DNA from: Methanothrix sp.
Lineage (GTDB): Archaea; Halobacteriota; Methanosarcinia; Methanotrichales; Methanotrichaceae
NCBI RefSeq assembly: GCF_024518575.1
Contig: NZ_JANIHG010000004.1
Location: forward strand, 18,254-82,253
Length of the DNA stretch: 64,000 nucleotides
Direction: 5' to 3'
The notes beneath the pieces were generated by a model, which saw only the letters and a list, made by a program, of their open reading frames with translations, ran no database searches and was not told the DNA's origin. This document shows, one piece after another, positions 10,718-18,949 of this stretch; positions within the stretch are counted from its first letter, which is position 1, and each line of letters starts with the position of its first letter. The position numbers were made by a program, and so were the translations under genes.

Positions 10718-11986
10718 ATGGAAGCTGCTAGCCTGCTCTCTAAGATCACCTCAATTAAAGATGCCCTGGATGAGCTGCGCCTTCACGTCGGAGTCAAGGA
10801 TCTCTCCATAGGATCGGAGAGGTTCAACGCGCAGCTGATCTTCTGCATGGCAAACGCCTGCCTGAGAAACAGGGCGGTCCTCCTGTACGGCGGCATGGGC
10901 GCGAACAAGACCACCCTTGTTAACATCCTTGGAAGCGCTTTCATGAACATGAGTTTTGACGATGTTGAGAACCTGATGGTCTCCGGCCACCCAGAGCAGA
11001 CCGAGGAGAAGATCATCGGATTCATAGATCCGAGACAGTGGATGCAGCCATCTGGCACTGAAATCAGAGTGCTCTGGACGCCCTGGGCGAGGTCCAGGTG
11101 GAAGCTCATAAACGAGATCAACAGATTCCCTGCCGGAAAGCAAAACCTCTTCCTTGAGATAATCAAGAAGCGAAAGCTGACCTATGCTGGCCAGGTGCTG
11201 GAGCCTGGAGATACCTGCTACTTCGCCACGATGAACCCCGAGTTCAGCTCCACGTACCCGGTGGATGAGGCTCTTATGGACAGAATATCGGCATGCGTTC
11301 CTGCGATACAGCCCGGCCTTCTCGCGGGCCTGAACCTCGCGGAGCGCACTGAGGAGGTGAGGGATCTTGCGGAGCAGCTCCCTAGGTTCTCAAGGGATGA
11401 GTTCGATGCATTGCCTCGTGCTGTTGATGAGATAATGCTTGATCCTCTCACAGAGCTCTGCATCGTCTCGCTGGTCCGCGACTTCACGCTCTGCGAGCGC
11501 GCGCCATGCTTCGACAAGACCCAGCTATCCGGCAGAAACCCTAACCATGGTCTTTGCACAGGCTGCCATTACTTCAACAATCCAGAGGTGTGCTGCTGGC
11601 AGATCGATGAGGGGCTCTCGGACAGGGTCCGTCAGGATCTCAGGTCGTTCACGAAGGCTGTCTCGTTCGTCTCAGGCCTCAAGAAGGATAACAAGATAGA
11701 GGTCCTGAGGGCGGTTGCACCTTACGTGATATGGCACAGGGTCACACCTAACCGCTCGATGCTCGAGCGACCTCCATACTACGGCACAAGGCGCCTCGAG
11801 TATATCTCCGATCTCGTGCAGAAGAGCATAGACAGGACGGTCAACGAGCGCGGCGAGATGAACATGATATTCTCGAGGGCTATCGATGGAGAGATCTCCT
11901 TTGACAGAGCCATAAAGGAGCTCTCTGAGTACGACGATCCGATCGCGAGGCTGGATTACATCCCCATGTTGGAGAGGATGGCGTAA
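10718..11986 (+). CDS. MoxR-like AAA+ ATPase with altered Walker A and a cysteine cluster
   Basis: A 422-aa protein of the MoxR/RavA AAA+ group, whose members act as chaperones or metal-insertion motors together with VWA proteins. The P-loop reads GGMGANKTT near residues 58-66, where the usual Gly before the Lys is Asn. Walker B is LINEINR and sensor 1 is FATMNPEFSSTYPVDEALMDR. An unusual insert near residues 258-290 carries six cysteines (CERAPC, CTGC, CCW), suggesting a zinc or iron-sulfur site. Its stop overlaps the start of the GXGXG gene, and a VWA gene follows, so the three form one operon. Target unknown. Confidence 0.8.
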   Translation: MEAASLLSKITSIKDALDELRLHVGVKDLSIGSERFNAQLIFCMANACLRNRAVLLYGGMGANKTTLVNILGSAFMNMSFDDVENLMVSGHPEQTEEKIIGFIDPRQWMQPSGTEIRVLWTPWARSRWKLINEINRFPAGKQNLFLEIIKKRKLTYAGQVLEPGDTCYFATMNPEFSSTYPVDEALMDRISACVPAIQPGLLAGLNLAERTEEVRDLAEQLPRFSRDEFDALPRAVDEIMLDPLTELCIVSLVRDFTLCERAPCFDKTQLSGRNPNHGLCTGCHYFNNPEVCCWQIDEGLSDRVRQDLRSFTKAVSFVSGLKKDNKIEVLRAVAPYVIWHRVTPNRSMLERPPYYGTRRLEYISDLVQKSIDRTVNERGEMNMIFSRAIDGEISFDRAIKELSEYDDPIARLDYIPMLERMA

Positions 11987-12720
11987 TGGGCCTTAAGAAC
12001 CTGATGGAGAGCGCATACGGAGGAAAGACCCGGCACAGGAGGCTTGACTCTGAGAAGGGTGAGAGGGTCATAAGCCTCGAGGATCTAGCCGACAGGGTCG
12101 GAGACCATCCGAAGAAGGAGGAGGTCGCAGAGCTCCTCAACGATGAGATAATCCCAAGGATGATATCAAGCATACCGCAGGGGAAGAAGGAGTCCCTGAT
12201 ATGGGGGTATATCACGAGCATCGCTGCAGAGAGGTCCGCGTCTTATGTGGTTGTCAGGCCGATGGATTTCGCAGGGCTTGAGCTCTCTGGTGGAATGCTA
12301 ATCCTGATGGGAGATGAAAAGAAGAGACCATCACATGTGGGCGAGAGGATGCGCTCAGGCATGATCCGACTTGGCGAGGCCGGGGATTACCTCGGCCAGG
12401 GCATGAGCGGTGGCGGGATAGTCGCGTCCTCCTGCGGGACCTACGCATTCCGCGACATGCGCGGCGGCTGGGGCGTGATCCTGGGAGATGCCGGGAGCTT
12501 CATAGGTGTCAACAACTCCGGCGGCAGGATACTTGTTAAGGGCAACGCAGGCGAGAGGGCTGGCTGGCTGATGCGCTCCGGGCGCCTCACAGTGCTGGGA
12601 GACGCCGGAGACTACCTGGGGATCCTTGCGAAGGGCGGCGTTATAAAGATCCGCGGTGATGCCGGAAGGAATGTCGGCTGGAGGGCTGGCGGTGTCAGGA
12701 TCGAGATCATCAGAGGATGA
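11986..12720 (+). CDS. GXGXG-repeat beta-helix protein, related to FwdC/glutamate synthase alpha domain
   Basis: A 244-aa protein. The N-terminal 80 residues are charged and helical. From about residue 95 it is built of repeated Gly-rich turns (GGMLILMGD, GGWGVILGDAG, GGRILVKGNAGE, SGRLTVLGDAGDYLG, GGVIKIRGDAGRNVG), the GXGXG fold found in FwdC/FmdC and the C-terminal domain of glutamate synthase. No Fwd or glutamate synthase catalytic part is present, so it is a stand-alone scaffold. It overlaps the ATPase gene by one base and the VWA gene follows at once. Placement between a MoxR ATPase and a VWA protein suggests it is a substrate or adaptor of that pair; this is inference. Confidence 0.75.
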   Translation: MGLKNLMESAYGGKTRHRRLDSEKGERVISLEDLADRVGDHPKKEEVAELLNDEIIPRMISSIPQGKKESLIWGYITSIAAERSASYVVVRPMDFAGLELSGGMLILMGDEKKRPSHVGERMRSGMIRLGEAGDYLGQGMSGGGIVASSCGTYAFRDMRGGWGVILGDAGSFIGVNNSGGRILVKGNAGERAGWLMRSGRLTVLGDAGDYLGILAKGGVIKIRGDAGRNVGWRAGGVRIEIIRG

Positions 12721-12721
12721 G

Positions 12722-14167
12722 ATGCTCAGAATATGGGAGGCGGCGCGGAGCGAATGGCACTACCCCCAGCTTCCCCGGCCTGTGATATCCTCTGAGAGCT
12801 CAGGCGTCTTTCCATTCGATAACTACAGGATATCCATCACAGAGTACGATCTGCAGGACTCGTTATATATGGAGAGCCTCTTCGAGCACATCATCCTTCA
12901 TTACATTTTCTGCCCGAGGTCGCTTGAGGTTGCTGGTGAGCTCGCCCTAGCAGCGCTGAGGGGCATCAAAAGGAATGACGTGAAACTTGCGAGGACGATC
13001 GTGAATATATTCAGTGATATAGTTGTAGACTCATTCAGGCTGGAGCGGAGCGAGTCTGATGAGCTCAAGGTGGTTCGCCTCTGGAGGCGCATAGCGGAGG
13101 GGGTTGAATCGGATCTCGATGTTGCGGTCATATCTTTTCTCGAGAGCTACTGGTCGGTGGATCTGTGCGGCGCTACCGAGACGCCCGAGTCCAGACTTCT
13201 GCTGCAGGTCTTCTCTCCTGGAGTCCGGGATAGATCCCTCTGGAAGAGACAGTGCCAGCAGATGGCCATGGTACTCTCTCCACTTTCCCCGGGCTCTCTT
13301 GGAAGGGACGAGATCAGATCTCTTGAGATCCTGCGCGGGAATGCGAGATCTGCGCCGCTTTCAGGTCTCGCCTCCGAGCTTGAGCCAGTTGAGTACATGA
13401 GGTGCCTGGAAGTGCTTGGCATCAGGGGAGATCTCAAGCGCTGGTACCGCGACCAGGGGTACAGGATAGAGATCGCGGCGAGCAGGTCCAGCAGGAGCGA
13501 TACATACCCGACAGGCACATCGAGATGGCGCTTCGATGATTCTCCGAGCGATCTGGATGTCAACTACTCACTCAGCATGAGCCCCAGGCTGGTTCCGGGA
13601 GTGACCACTTACAGGAGGGATCAAGAGTCCTGCAGCATGGCGCCTGGCCGTTCTGAGGTCCCGGATCTTCTTGTTGTTCTAGACAGCAGCAGGTCCATGG
13701 ATGGCCACAGGAGGGGATCCAGGACATTCTATGCGACGCTGGCCGCGTTCAAGGCTGCGCAGTTCGCCTACGAGCAGGGCGCTGAGCTCGCTGCGATAAA
13801 CTTCAGCGAGAGCTTTCTGGTTCAGCCGTGGTGCAGGGACCTCGATGCCGTGGAGGATGTTCTGGTCGAGTACCTCTGCGGGAGAACGAACATACCAGGG
13901 AGCAGGATGCTGGAGCTCGTGAAGGAGAGGAGGGGATGCCTGATACTCTGCATAACAGACACAGGTATACAGAACCTCTACACACAGTGGGATTATCTGA
14001 AGGAGGCTGCCTCACTCGGCAGGTTTGTGCTCTTCTGCATAGATGAGAAGGGGAAGGACAGATACGTCCTGGAAGCCCTCGGCTCTCTCGGCAGGGTTTA
14101 TCACATAAACACGCCCGAAGACCTCATATCTCTCGTCGTGGAGACCGCAGAGGATGCGTATGGGTAG
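12722..14167 (+). CDS. VWA-domain protein, partner of the MoxR-like ATPase
   Basis: A 481-aa protein. The C-terminal part from about residue 315 is a von Willebrand A domain: PDLLVVLDSSRSMDG holds an intact MIDAS motif DxSxS, and FSESF and CITDTG fit the later MIDAS positions. The N-terminal 300 residues are not clearly recognised; LFEHIILHYIFCPRS resembles the zinc-peptidase helix of some VWA-linked metallopeptidases, but the Glu of HExxH is replaced (HIILH). The ATG at 2 bp after the preceding stop, with AGAGGA before it, is preferred over a longer frame that would overlap 65 bp. MoxR and VWA proteins commonly work as ATPase plus metal-dependent adaptor. Confidence 0.78.
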   Translation: MLRIWEAARSEWHYPQLPRPVISSESSGVFPFDNYRISITEYDLQDSLYMESLFEHIILHYIFCPRSLEVAGELALAALRGIKRNDVKLARTIVNIFSDIVVDSFRLERSESDELKVVRLWRRIAEGVESDLDVAVISFLESYWSVDLCGATETPESRLLLQVFSPGVRDRSLWKRQCQQMAMVLSPLSPGSLGRDEIRSLEILRGNARSAPLSGLASELEPVEYMRCLEVLGIRGDLKRWYRDQGYRIEIAASRSSRSDTYPTGTSRWRFDDSPSDLDVNYSLSMSPRLVPGVTTYRRDQESCSMAPGRSEVPDLLVVLDSSRSMDGHRRGSRTFYATLAAFKAAQFAYEQGAELAAINFSESFLVQPWCRDLDAVEDVLVEYLCGRTNIPGSRMLELVKERRGCLILCITDTGIQNLYTQWDYLKEAASLGRFVLFCIDEKGKDRYVLEALGSLGRVYHINTPEDLISLVVETAEDAYG

Positions 14168-14428
14168 TATCCGGCTGAACTTTACGCGGTTCTGGCAGTC
14201 AGAATTCCACACCATTACCAGTGCGCTCGATTCCACATGTTTCGCCGAGAATTCTGTCGGAGCGTTCTGGTTCGGTCATATCTCTTCAGCGATTCAGCAC
14301 ATGGCCTGCAGTTCGCCATCCTCTGAATGCGCCAGATCTCACCAAAACAGTCAGAAACTCCGGCCTGAAGACCGGAGTCTCCGCTACCCCTGCACTCCAG
14401 GGGTTTATGAAGGCGATCGACGCATAAG
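14168..14428. other. Intergenic region with a strong hairpin (14357-14378)
   Basis: No gene is recognised. ACTCCGG (14357-14363) and CCGGAGT (14372-14378) form a perfect 7-bp stem with an 8-nt loop, preceded by GAA and followed by TCTCCGC. This resembles the end hairpins of IS200/IS605-type elements in methanogens, but no transposase or TnpB remnant is visible, so a terminator-like or leader hairpin for the downstream gene is equally possible. Confidence 0.3.
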
Positions 14429-15385
14429 ATGCAGATGTTCTCCAACGGGGCGATATCGATGGACAATGTTCGGCAGCTTTCTGTAAAGCCAAAGATGAGC
14501 GTGGATGAGCTGGTGAGGGGCATGGAGGGCTGCGGCTTCGGCGCACGCAGGCTCGCACGTGCCGCCGAGATCTATCAGGAGATGGTTGAGGGGGATTACA
14601 GGAAGTTCTTCACCCTGGCAGGCGCGATGGTGCCTGCTGGCATGAGGGATCTGATCTCCGATCTTATAAGGAGAGGATTGATTGATGTGCTCGTCACGAC
14701 CGGAGCGAATCTGGTGCACGATATTGTTGAATCATTCAGCCATCACCGCCTTGGATATGTTGAGGCGGACGACTCGGAGCTGAGGAGATCGGGGGTATCG
14801 AGGATATATGATGTGTACATAACAGACGATGACTTCGTTAGATTCGAGGATCTGGTCCAGAATCTGCTTCCTGACAGGGAGGACCCCCTCTCCGGAAGGG
14901 AGCTGCTGGCGGAGATCGGGTCGAGGATAGAGGACAGAAGATCTATACTGAGAAGCGCCAGCGATTGTGGCGTGCCTGTGTTCTGCCCAGCGATAACGGA
15001 CTCGATGATAGGGCTTCAGGCATGGCTCCACAGGCAGACAAAAAAACTGAACATAGATCTTATCGATGATGTGAGGGAGATCGTCGATATATGCTACGAA
15101 TCAGATAGAGCTGGGATACTCATTGTCGGTGGGGGAGTTCCCAAGAACTTCGCCCTGCAGTCGATGCTTGTGACCCCGAACAGCTTCAGGCTTGCGATCC
15201 AGCTCACAACAGACCATCCCGAAGGAGGCGGGCTCTCGGGCGCGACGCTCTCTGAGGCGATATCCTGGGGGAAGATAGATCCTGAGGCAAAGCACGTCAC
15301 TGTCTACGGGGACGCGACCATAACTCTTCCGGTTCTTGTTGCATCTGTCATCACCAGGGTCGAGGGGAGAGGTGCACGCGATTAG
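14429..15385 (+). CDS. dys: Deoxyhypusine synthase
   Basis: A 318-aa NAD-dependent enzyme that transfers the aminobutyl group of spermidine to a lysine of translation factor aIF5A. The active-site lysine lies in SEAISWGKI at residue 282, matching the family. Other signatures are TTGANLVHD near residue 90, GVPVFCPAITDS near 184 and GGGVPKNF near 232. Length fits archaeal members. The start at 14429 is the first in-frame ATG; an ATG at 14459 is a possible alternative as neither has a clear RBS. The gene stands alone, 260 bp after the VWA gene. Confidence 0.92.
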   Translation: MQMFSNGAISMDNVRQLSVKPKMSVDELVRGMEGCGFGARRLARAAEIYQEMVEGDYRKFFTLAGAMVPAGMRDLISDLIRRGLIDVLVTTGANLVHDIVESFSHHRLGYVEADDSELRRSGVSRIYDVYITDDDFVRFEDLVQNLLPDREDPLSGRELLAEIGSRIEDRRSILRSASDCGVPVFCPAITDSMIGLQAWLHRQTKKLNIDLIDDVREIVDICYESDRAGILIVGGGVPKNFALQSMLVTPNSFRLAIQLTTDHPEGGGLSGATLSEAISWGKIDPEAKHVTVYGDATITLPVLVASVITRVEGRGARD

Positions 15386-15714
15386 TTTCCGCAAGGGCTC
15401 TTCATTCTCGCTCAGATAGGGAAGAACTCCAATAATCAAATGCGTGGATGGCACCTTCAGATCGACTGCGCGATCAGTGCGCGGGAGCGTGATAAGTCCT
15501 TCAGTTGCAGTAAGTTCGGGCCAGGCAGGCGTTTGCCGAAAACTCCGATGCGACAAGCAGAGGCGTGCCAAAAGGATGAAAGCTTCAAGGTTAGTTTTGT
15601 CCAGGAACACCCAGACACAGGAGGTTAACAATTTCATGCTTTCATGGCAAGCGTTCATATTCAGATCAGAATGGCCAGACCATCCCCTGCAAAGGAGAAA
15701 GGATAAAGCATCGA
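15386..15714. other. Intergenic region between dys and tfx, no gene recognised
   Basis: This 329-bp stretch between convergent genes holds only short overlapping ORFs without family features. Around 15548-15582 there is a 35-bp segment that recurs with about 85 percent identity near 48919-48952; both can be read as RRA-R/K-RMK, so they may be relics of the same decayed coding sequence or element. Confidence 0.3.
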
Positions 15715-16152
15715 TCAAGCCGCTTTGGTTGCGCAGCTCTCAACCTCCTCAACATAGATCTCCCCTTCCTCTGTGACGTATATCTCAACGCTCCTCTCGA
15801 TGACTCTTCTTCTCGTGAGGTTCGGGGCGATCTCCTTCAATTCCGCCAGGATGTCTATGGAGTTCACCGGCAGCTTCAATCCCCGCGCGTCGGCCTCTCT
15901 GAATATGATCCCGGGCAGGGAGAAGAGGTCTGTGCCCTCAGGGATCCTGACGGCAACAGGCGCCTGGATCATCTTCCACTGTTTTAGCGTCGCAAGCGCG
16001 CGCTCGATGTTCTGCATCGCCCTTCTCTCCAGTATGCTGACATTCGATCTGGTCGTGCCAATGATCGCGGCCACCTCCTCCTGCGACCTCCCGCATCTTC
16101 TGAGACGGAGGACCTGGATCTGTCTCTCAGTGAGAAATCCGTGTGAGTTCAT
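15715..16152 (-). CDS. tfx: Tfx-family transcriptional regulator
   Basis: A 145-aa DNA-binding protein. Residues 1-60 form the helix-turn-helix (FLTERQIQVLRLRRCGRSQEEVAAIIGTTRSNVSILERRA), followed by the archaeal Tfx C-terminal domain. In Methanothermobacter, Tfx binds the promoter of the molybdenum formylmethanofuran dehydrogenase operon. Here it is last in an operon with a tungstate-type ABC transporter, overlapping tupC by 26 bp, with AGGAGGT ahead of its ATG deciding the start. A role in tungstate/molybdate-responsive control of transporter and Fwd genes is inferred from that context. Autoregulation would be expected but no operator is identified. Confidence 0.88.
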   Translation of the reverse strand: MNSHGFLTERQIQVLRLRRCGRSQEEVAAIIGTTRSNVSILERRAMQNIERALATLKQWKMIQAPVAVRIPEGTDLFSLPGIIFREADARGLKLPVNSIDILAELKEIAPNLTRRRVIERSVEIYVTEEGEIYVEEVESCATKAA

Positions 16153-16888
16153 GTATGAACCTCCTGTCCAGATGCCTCAACATCCCCGCATGCAGGAACT
16201 CCCTCACTTCATCAGAATCAGAGCCCATCAGGAGATCTGGGGATCCGGATGATACCACCCTGCCGTCCATGATGATCACAATCCTGTCAGCAAGGCGCAC
16301 CGCCTGGGGCAGGTCGTGGGTCGATATGACAACTGTCATCCCCCTCATCTTCGCGCTTGATATCAGATCCTCTATGACATAAGATGTTCTGGGATCGAGA
16401 TTGGCGGTCGGCTCATCGAGAAGCAGTATCTCCGGGGAGATCGCGAGAGCTCTTGCAAGTGCCACCCTCTGCATCTCACCTCCTGAGAGCATCCTTGCGG
16501 GCCTTCTCTCATATCCCTCGAGGCCGACATCAGAGAGGGCTGCTTTGACCCTCTTATCGATCTCATCTTTCGACAAACGGCGTATCCTGAGGCCGTATGC
16601 CACGTTATCGTAAACCGTGCCCCTGAGCATGAGAGGCCGCTGGAAGACCACGCCGATCCGGCGCCTGGCTGCCAGCTTCTCGCTCTCGTTCTTCGGGGCC
16701 TCACCCCTGAAGAGCACGCGACCCTTTGAGGGAACCTCGATGAGATCCATCACCCTCAGAAGCGTTGTCTTTCCGGCTCCTGTTGGGCCGATAATCCCCA
16801 GCGTCTCGCCGGTCCTGACCTCAATGTTTATGTCCTTCAATATCTGCCTCCCGTTCCTCTCAACGCTCACATCTTCAAGCTGGATCAT
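16127..16888 (-). CDS. tupC: Tungstate-type ABC transporter, ATP-binding protein
   Basis: A 253-aa ABC ATPase with Walker A GPTGAGKTT near residue 33-41, signature LSGGEMQRVALARAL, Walker B ILLLDEPTANLD and switch His in VISTHD. It follows the permease with a one-base gap and overlaps tfx. The companion proteins identify the substrate class: TupA/TupB-like sequences that import tungstate (or molybdate). Tungstate import would supply the formylmethanofuran dehydrogenase encoded at the start of the window. Confidence 0.87.
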   Translation of the reverse strand: MIQLEDVSVERNGRQILKDINIEVRTGETLGIIGPTGAGKTTLLRVMDLIEVPSKGRVLFRGEAPKNESEKLAARRRIGVVFQRPLMLRGTVYDNVAYGLRIRRLSKDEIDKRVKAALSDVGLEGYERRPARMLSGGEMQRVALARALAISPEILLLDEPTANLDPRTSYVIEDLISSAKMRGMTVVISTHDLPQAVRLADRIVIIMDGRVVSSGSPDLLMGSDSDEVREFLHAGMLRHLDRRFIHELTRISH

Positions 16889-16889
16889 C

Positions 16890-17576
16890 CTACCACTCCT
16901 GGAGCCTGCCGACCACTGTGTTCACCACCAGGGCTATCGAGATCAGAATCAGGCCGAGGGCTATTGACATCTCCAGGTTCCCCATGGAAGTCTCGAGGGC
17001 GATCGCAGTCGTGAGAACTCTTGTATAGCCCCTTATGTTTCCCCCGATCATCATCGCGACGCCCACCTCTGACAGGGCTCTCCCGAAGCCGAGAAGCAGA
17101 GCCGCAAGCACAGGTCCCCTCGCCTCCGCTATAACCGTCCGGATCGTCTGAAATCTGTCAGCTCCAAGCGATATGGCTGTGTCCCTGAGATCGTCACTTA
17201 CATTACTCAGAGCTGATATCGTGAGCCCGAGGATGACAGGTGTTATGAGCACTGACTGGCCGATGATCATTCCATAGGGAGTGTAGAGAAGTCCACAGCT
17301 TCCGAGCGGACCCTCCCTTGATATGAGCAGGAATACGAAGAGTCCGACGGTCACAGTGGGGATGCTGTAAAGAGTCTGGATGAGATTTATCAAACCACTC
17401 CTCCCCGGGAAGTGATGGAAATATATTAGACTTCCAAGAGGCACATTGATCAGAGATGCGATGGTGACCGAGGAGAGTGCGATTAAAAATGATCGGAGCG
17501 TGACCTCTATCACCTCCGGGTTCAGTTCGAGTATCAGCTCGATCGCTCTGATGAATCCTCTTGTTATCTCATCCAA
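16890..17576 (-). CDS. tupB: Tungstate-type ABC transporter, permease
   Basis: A 228-aa integral membrane protein with five to six predicted hydrophobic segments. The loop SLGADRFQTIRTVIAEARGP is the EAA motif that docks on the ATPase. The following segment (LLGFGRALSEVGVAMMIGGN) is characteristic of TupB-type permeases. The start overlaps the tupA stop by 8 bp, showing translational coupling. Confidence 0.87.
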   Translation of the reverse strand: MDEITRGFIRAIELILELNPEVIEVTLRSFLIALSSVTIASLINVPLGSLIYFHHFPGRSGLINLIQTLYSIPTVTVGLFVFLLISREGPLGSCGLLYTPYGMIIGQSVLITPVILGLTISALSNVSDDLRDTAISLGADRFQTIRTVIAEARGPVLAALLLGFGRALSEVGVAMMIGGNIRGYTRVLTTAIALETSMGNLEMSIALGLILISIALVVNTVVGRLQEW

Positions 17577-18447
17577 CTCTGCTCACCATCTCTCCCGGAC
17601 ATTCCGCTTCATTGCATCCGATCTCCGTGCAGCGACCAGCGGCTGGATAGAACAGCGCTCTCCCATACATTCCGTAGTTGGCTATGATCTCCTGTCCCTC
17701 CTGGGAAAGAAGAAACTCCAAGAACCTCTCAGCAAGATCCAGATGTTTCGATGCAGAGACCGGTATTGCAGCGTATACATTTAGCAGCTCCTCGCTCTCG
17801 GTCACCAGAGGCACGAGGCTGAGGTTGCCCGCGAATGCCATGTATGTCGACATATCCGTGAGCGTGTAGGCTCTCTTCTCATCTGCCATGATCAGCGTCG
17901 CGCCCATACCCTGGCCTGACTCCAGGTACCATCTACCTGCAGGCTCGATGCCCGCGCTCTTCCAGAGCTGCTTCTCACGCGCATCTGTCCCGGAGCTGTC
18001 GCCGCGGGAGACAAACCGCACATCTGGATCTCTCTCGCCAGCATCTGCAATCATCCTGAACGCCTCGGATGCGTTCCTGCCCTTTATCCCTGCAGGATCA
18101 TCAGCAGGGCCGACGATGTAGAAGTAGTTGTACGCAAAGCATCTCCTCTCAAGGCCGTAGCCTCCGGCTATGAACTCCCTCTCCCTCTCAACATCATGAA
18201 CGAGGAGGAGATCCACATCCCCGCGCCTCCCCTGCTCCAGCGCGAATCCTGTCCCCCCAGAGATGATGTCGACCTCCACCCCATACTCCTCCTCGAACCG
18301 GCTCTCGAGGGCATCGAGAAGCTTTGTATCATAAAGGCTCGTTGTCGTCGCGACTCTCAGCCTTTCATCCGCTGTCCCGCCCGCGGAGAGCAGGCAGATC
18401 AGGAATGTTACAAAAAGCAGCTGGACATAACAACTCAGTGATACCAT
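17569..18447 (-). CDS. tupA: Tungstate-type ABC transporter, substrate-binding protein
   Basis: A 292-aa exported protein. The ATG at 18447 is chosen because CAGGAGTGG precedes it and it begins directly with a signal peptide (MVSLSCYVQLLFVTFLICLL); an open frame extending to 18552 adds 35 residues without features. The mature N-terminus LRVATTTSLYDTKLLD and the later RGDSSGTDAREKQLW and ESGQGMGATL segments are TupA signatures for oxyanion binding. It is first in the tupABC-tfx operon. Tungstate versus molybdate preference cannot be decided from sequence alone. Confidence 0.87.
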   Translation of the reverse strand: MVSLSCYVQLLFVTFLICLLSAGGTADERLRVATTTSLYDTKLLDALESRFEEEYGVEVDIISGGTGFALEQGRRGDVDLLLVHDVEREREFIAGGYGLERRCFAYNYFYIVGPADDPAGIKGRNASEAFRMIADAGERDPDVRFVSRGDSSGTDAREKQLWKSAGIEPAGRWYLESGQGMGATLIMADEKRAYTLTDMSTYMAFAGNLSLVPLVTESEELLNVYAAIPVSASKHLDLAERFLEFLLSQEGQEIIANYGMYGRALFYPAAGRCTEIGCNEAECPGEMVSRVG

Positions 18448-18591
18448 GCTCCACTCCTGTAAACGATAATGCTGACAACGCCGCATGTATGTAAGCGTTT
18501 GGGTGTCAGAACGCATCTGCATATTCCCGAATAACTGAGAGAAGAGGCACATTTAACATAACGTTTGTATCGAGCTCCCCCTTGCTCAGGC

Positions 18592-18725
18592 GAAAGACCT
18601 GCTGTGTTGGATAAGTCCTAAAATTCGCAACCGAAAGGCCGTTAGGGGGTAAAGATGGAAATTAGCCAAGAATCGATGCCTAGAGATGAAATTCTGAAAA
18701 GGTGATCCAACACAGCTGAAAGACC
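18592..18725 (+). mobile_element. Divergent member of the 116-bp inverted-repeat element family, with 8-bp target duplication
   Basis: The element spans 18600-18717 (118 bp). Its ends TGCTGTGTTGGATAA and ATCCAACACAGCT are near-perfect inverted repeats matching the family termini. It is flanked by the exact 8-bp duplication GAAAGACC (18592-18599 and 18718-18725). The interior shares little with the other six copies, so it is a separate subfamily using the same ends. It has no coding capacity and lies upstream of tupA. Confidence 0.8.
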
Positions 18726-18949
18726 ACAAAACAAGTCTGACGCTTCTACCTGGTGGCGTGCATGTGTGCCCATCAGCCACGGGATCCTACGTATCCGCAC
18801 GATATTCGCTCTTAACCTATGATAAATTGTCCATGGGGGCATTGGTCCTCCTGTGCGCTCCTGGCGAATGAATGAGCTCTCCTATCAACCGATTAGAATG
18901 AACTCGCTGAATAGACCAGAGCGACGATATTTTGTGGAAGTTCGACCCG

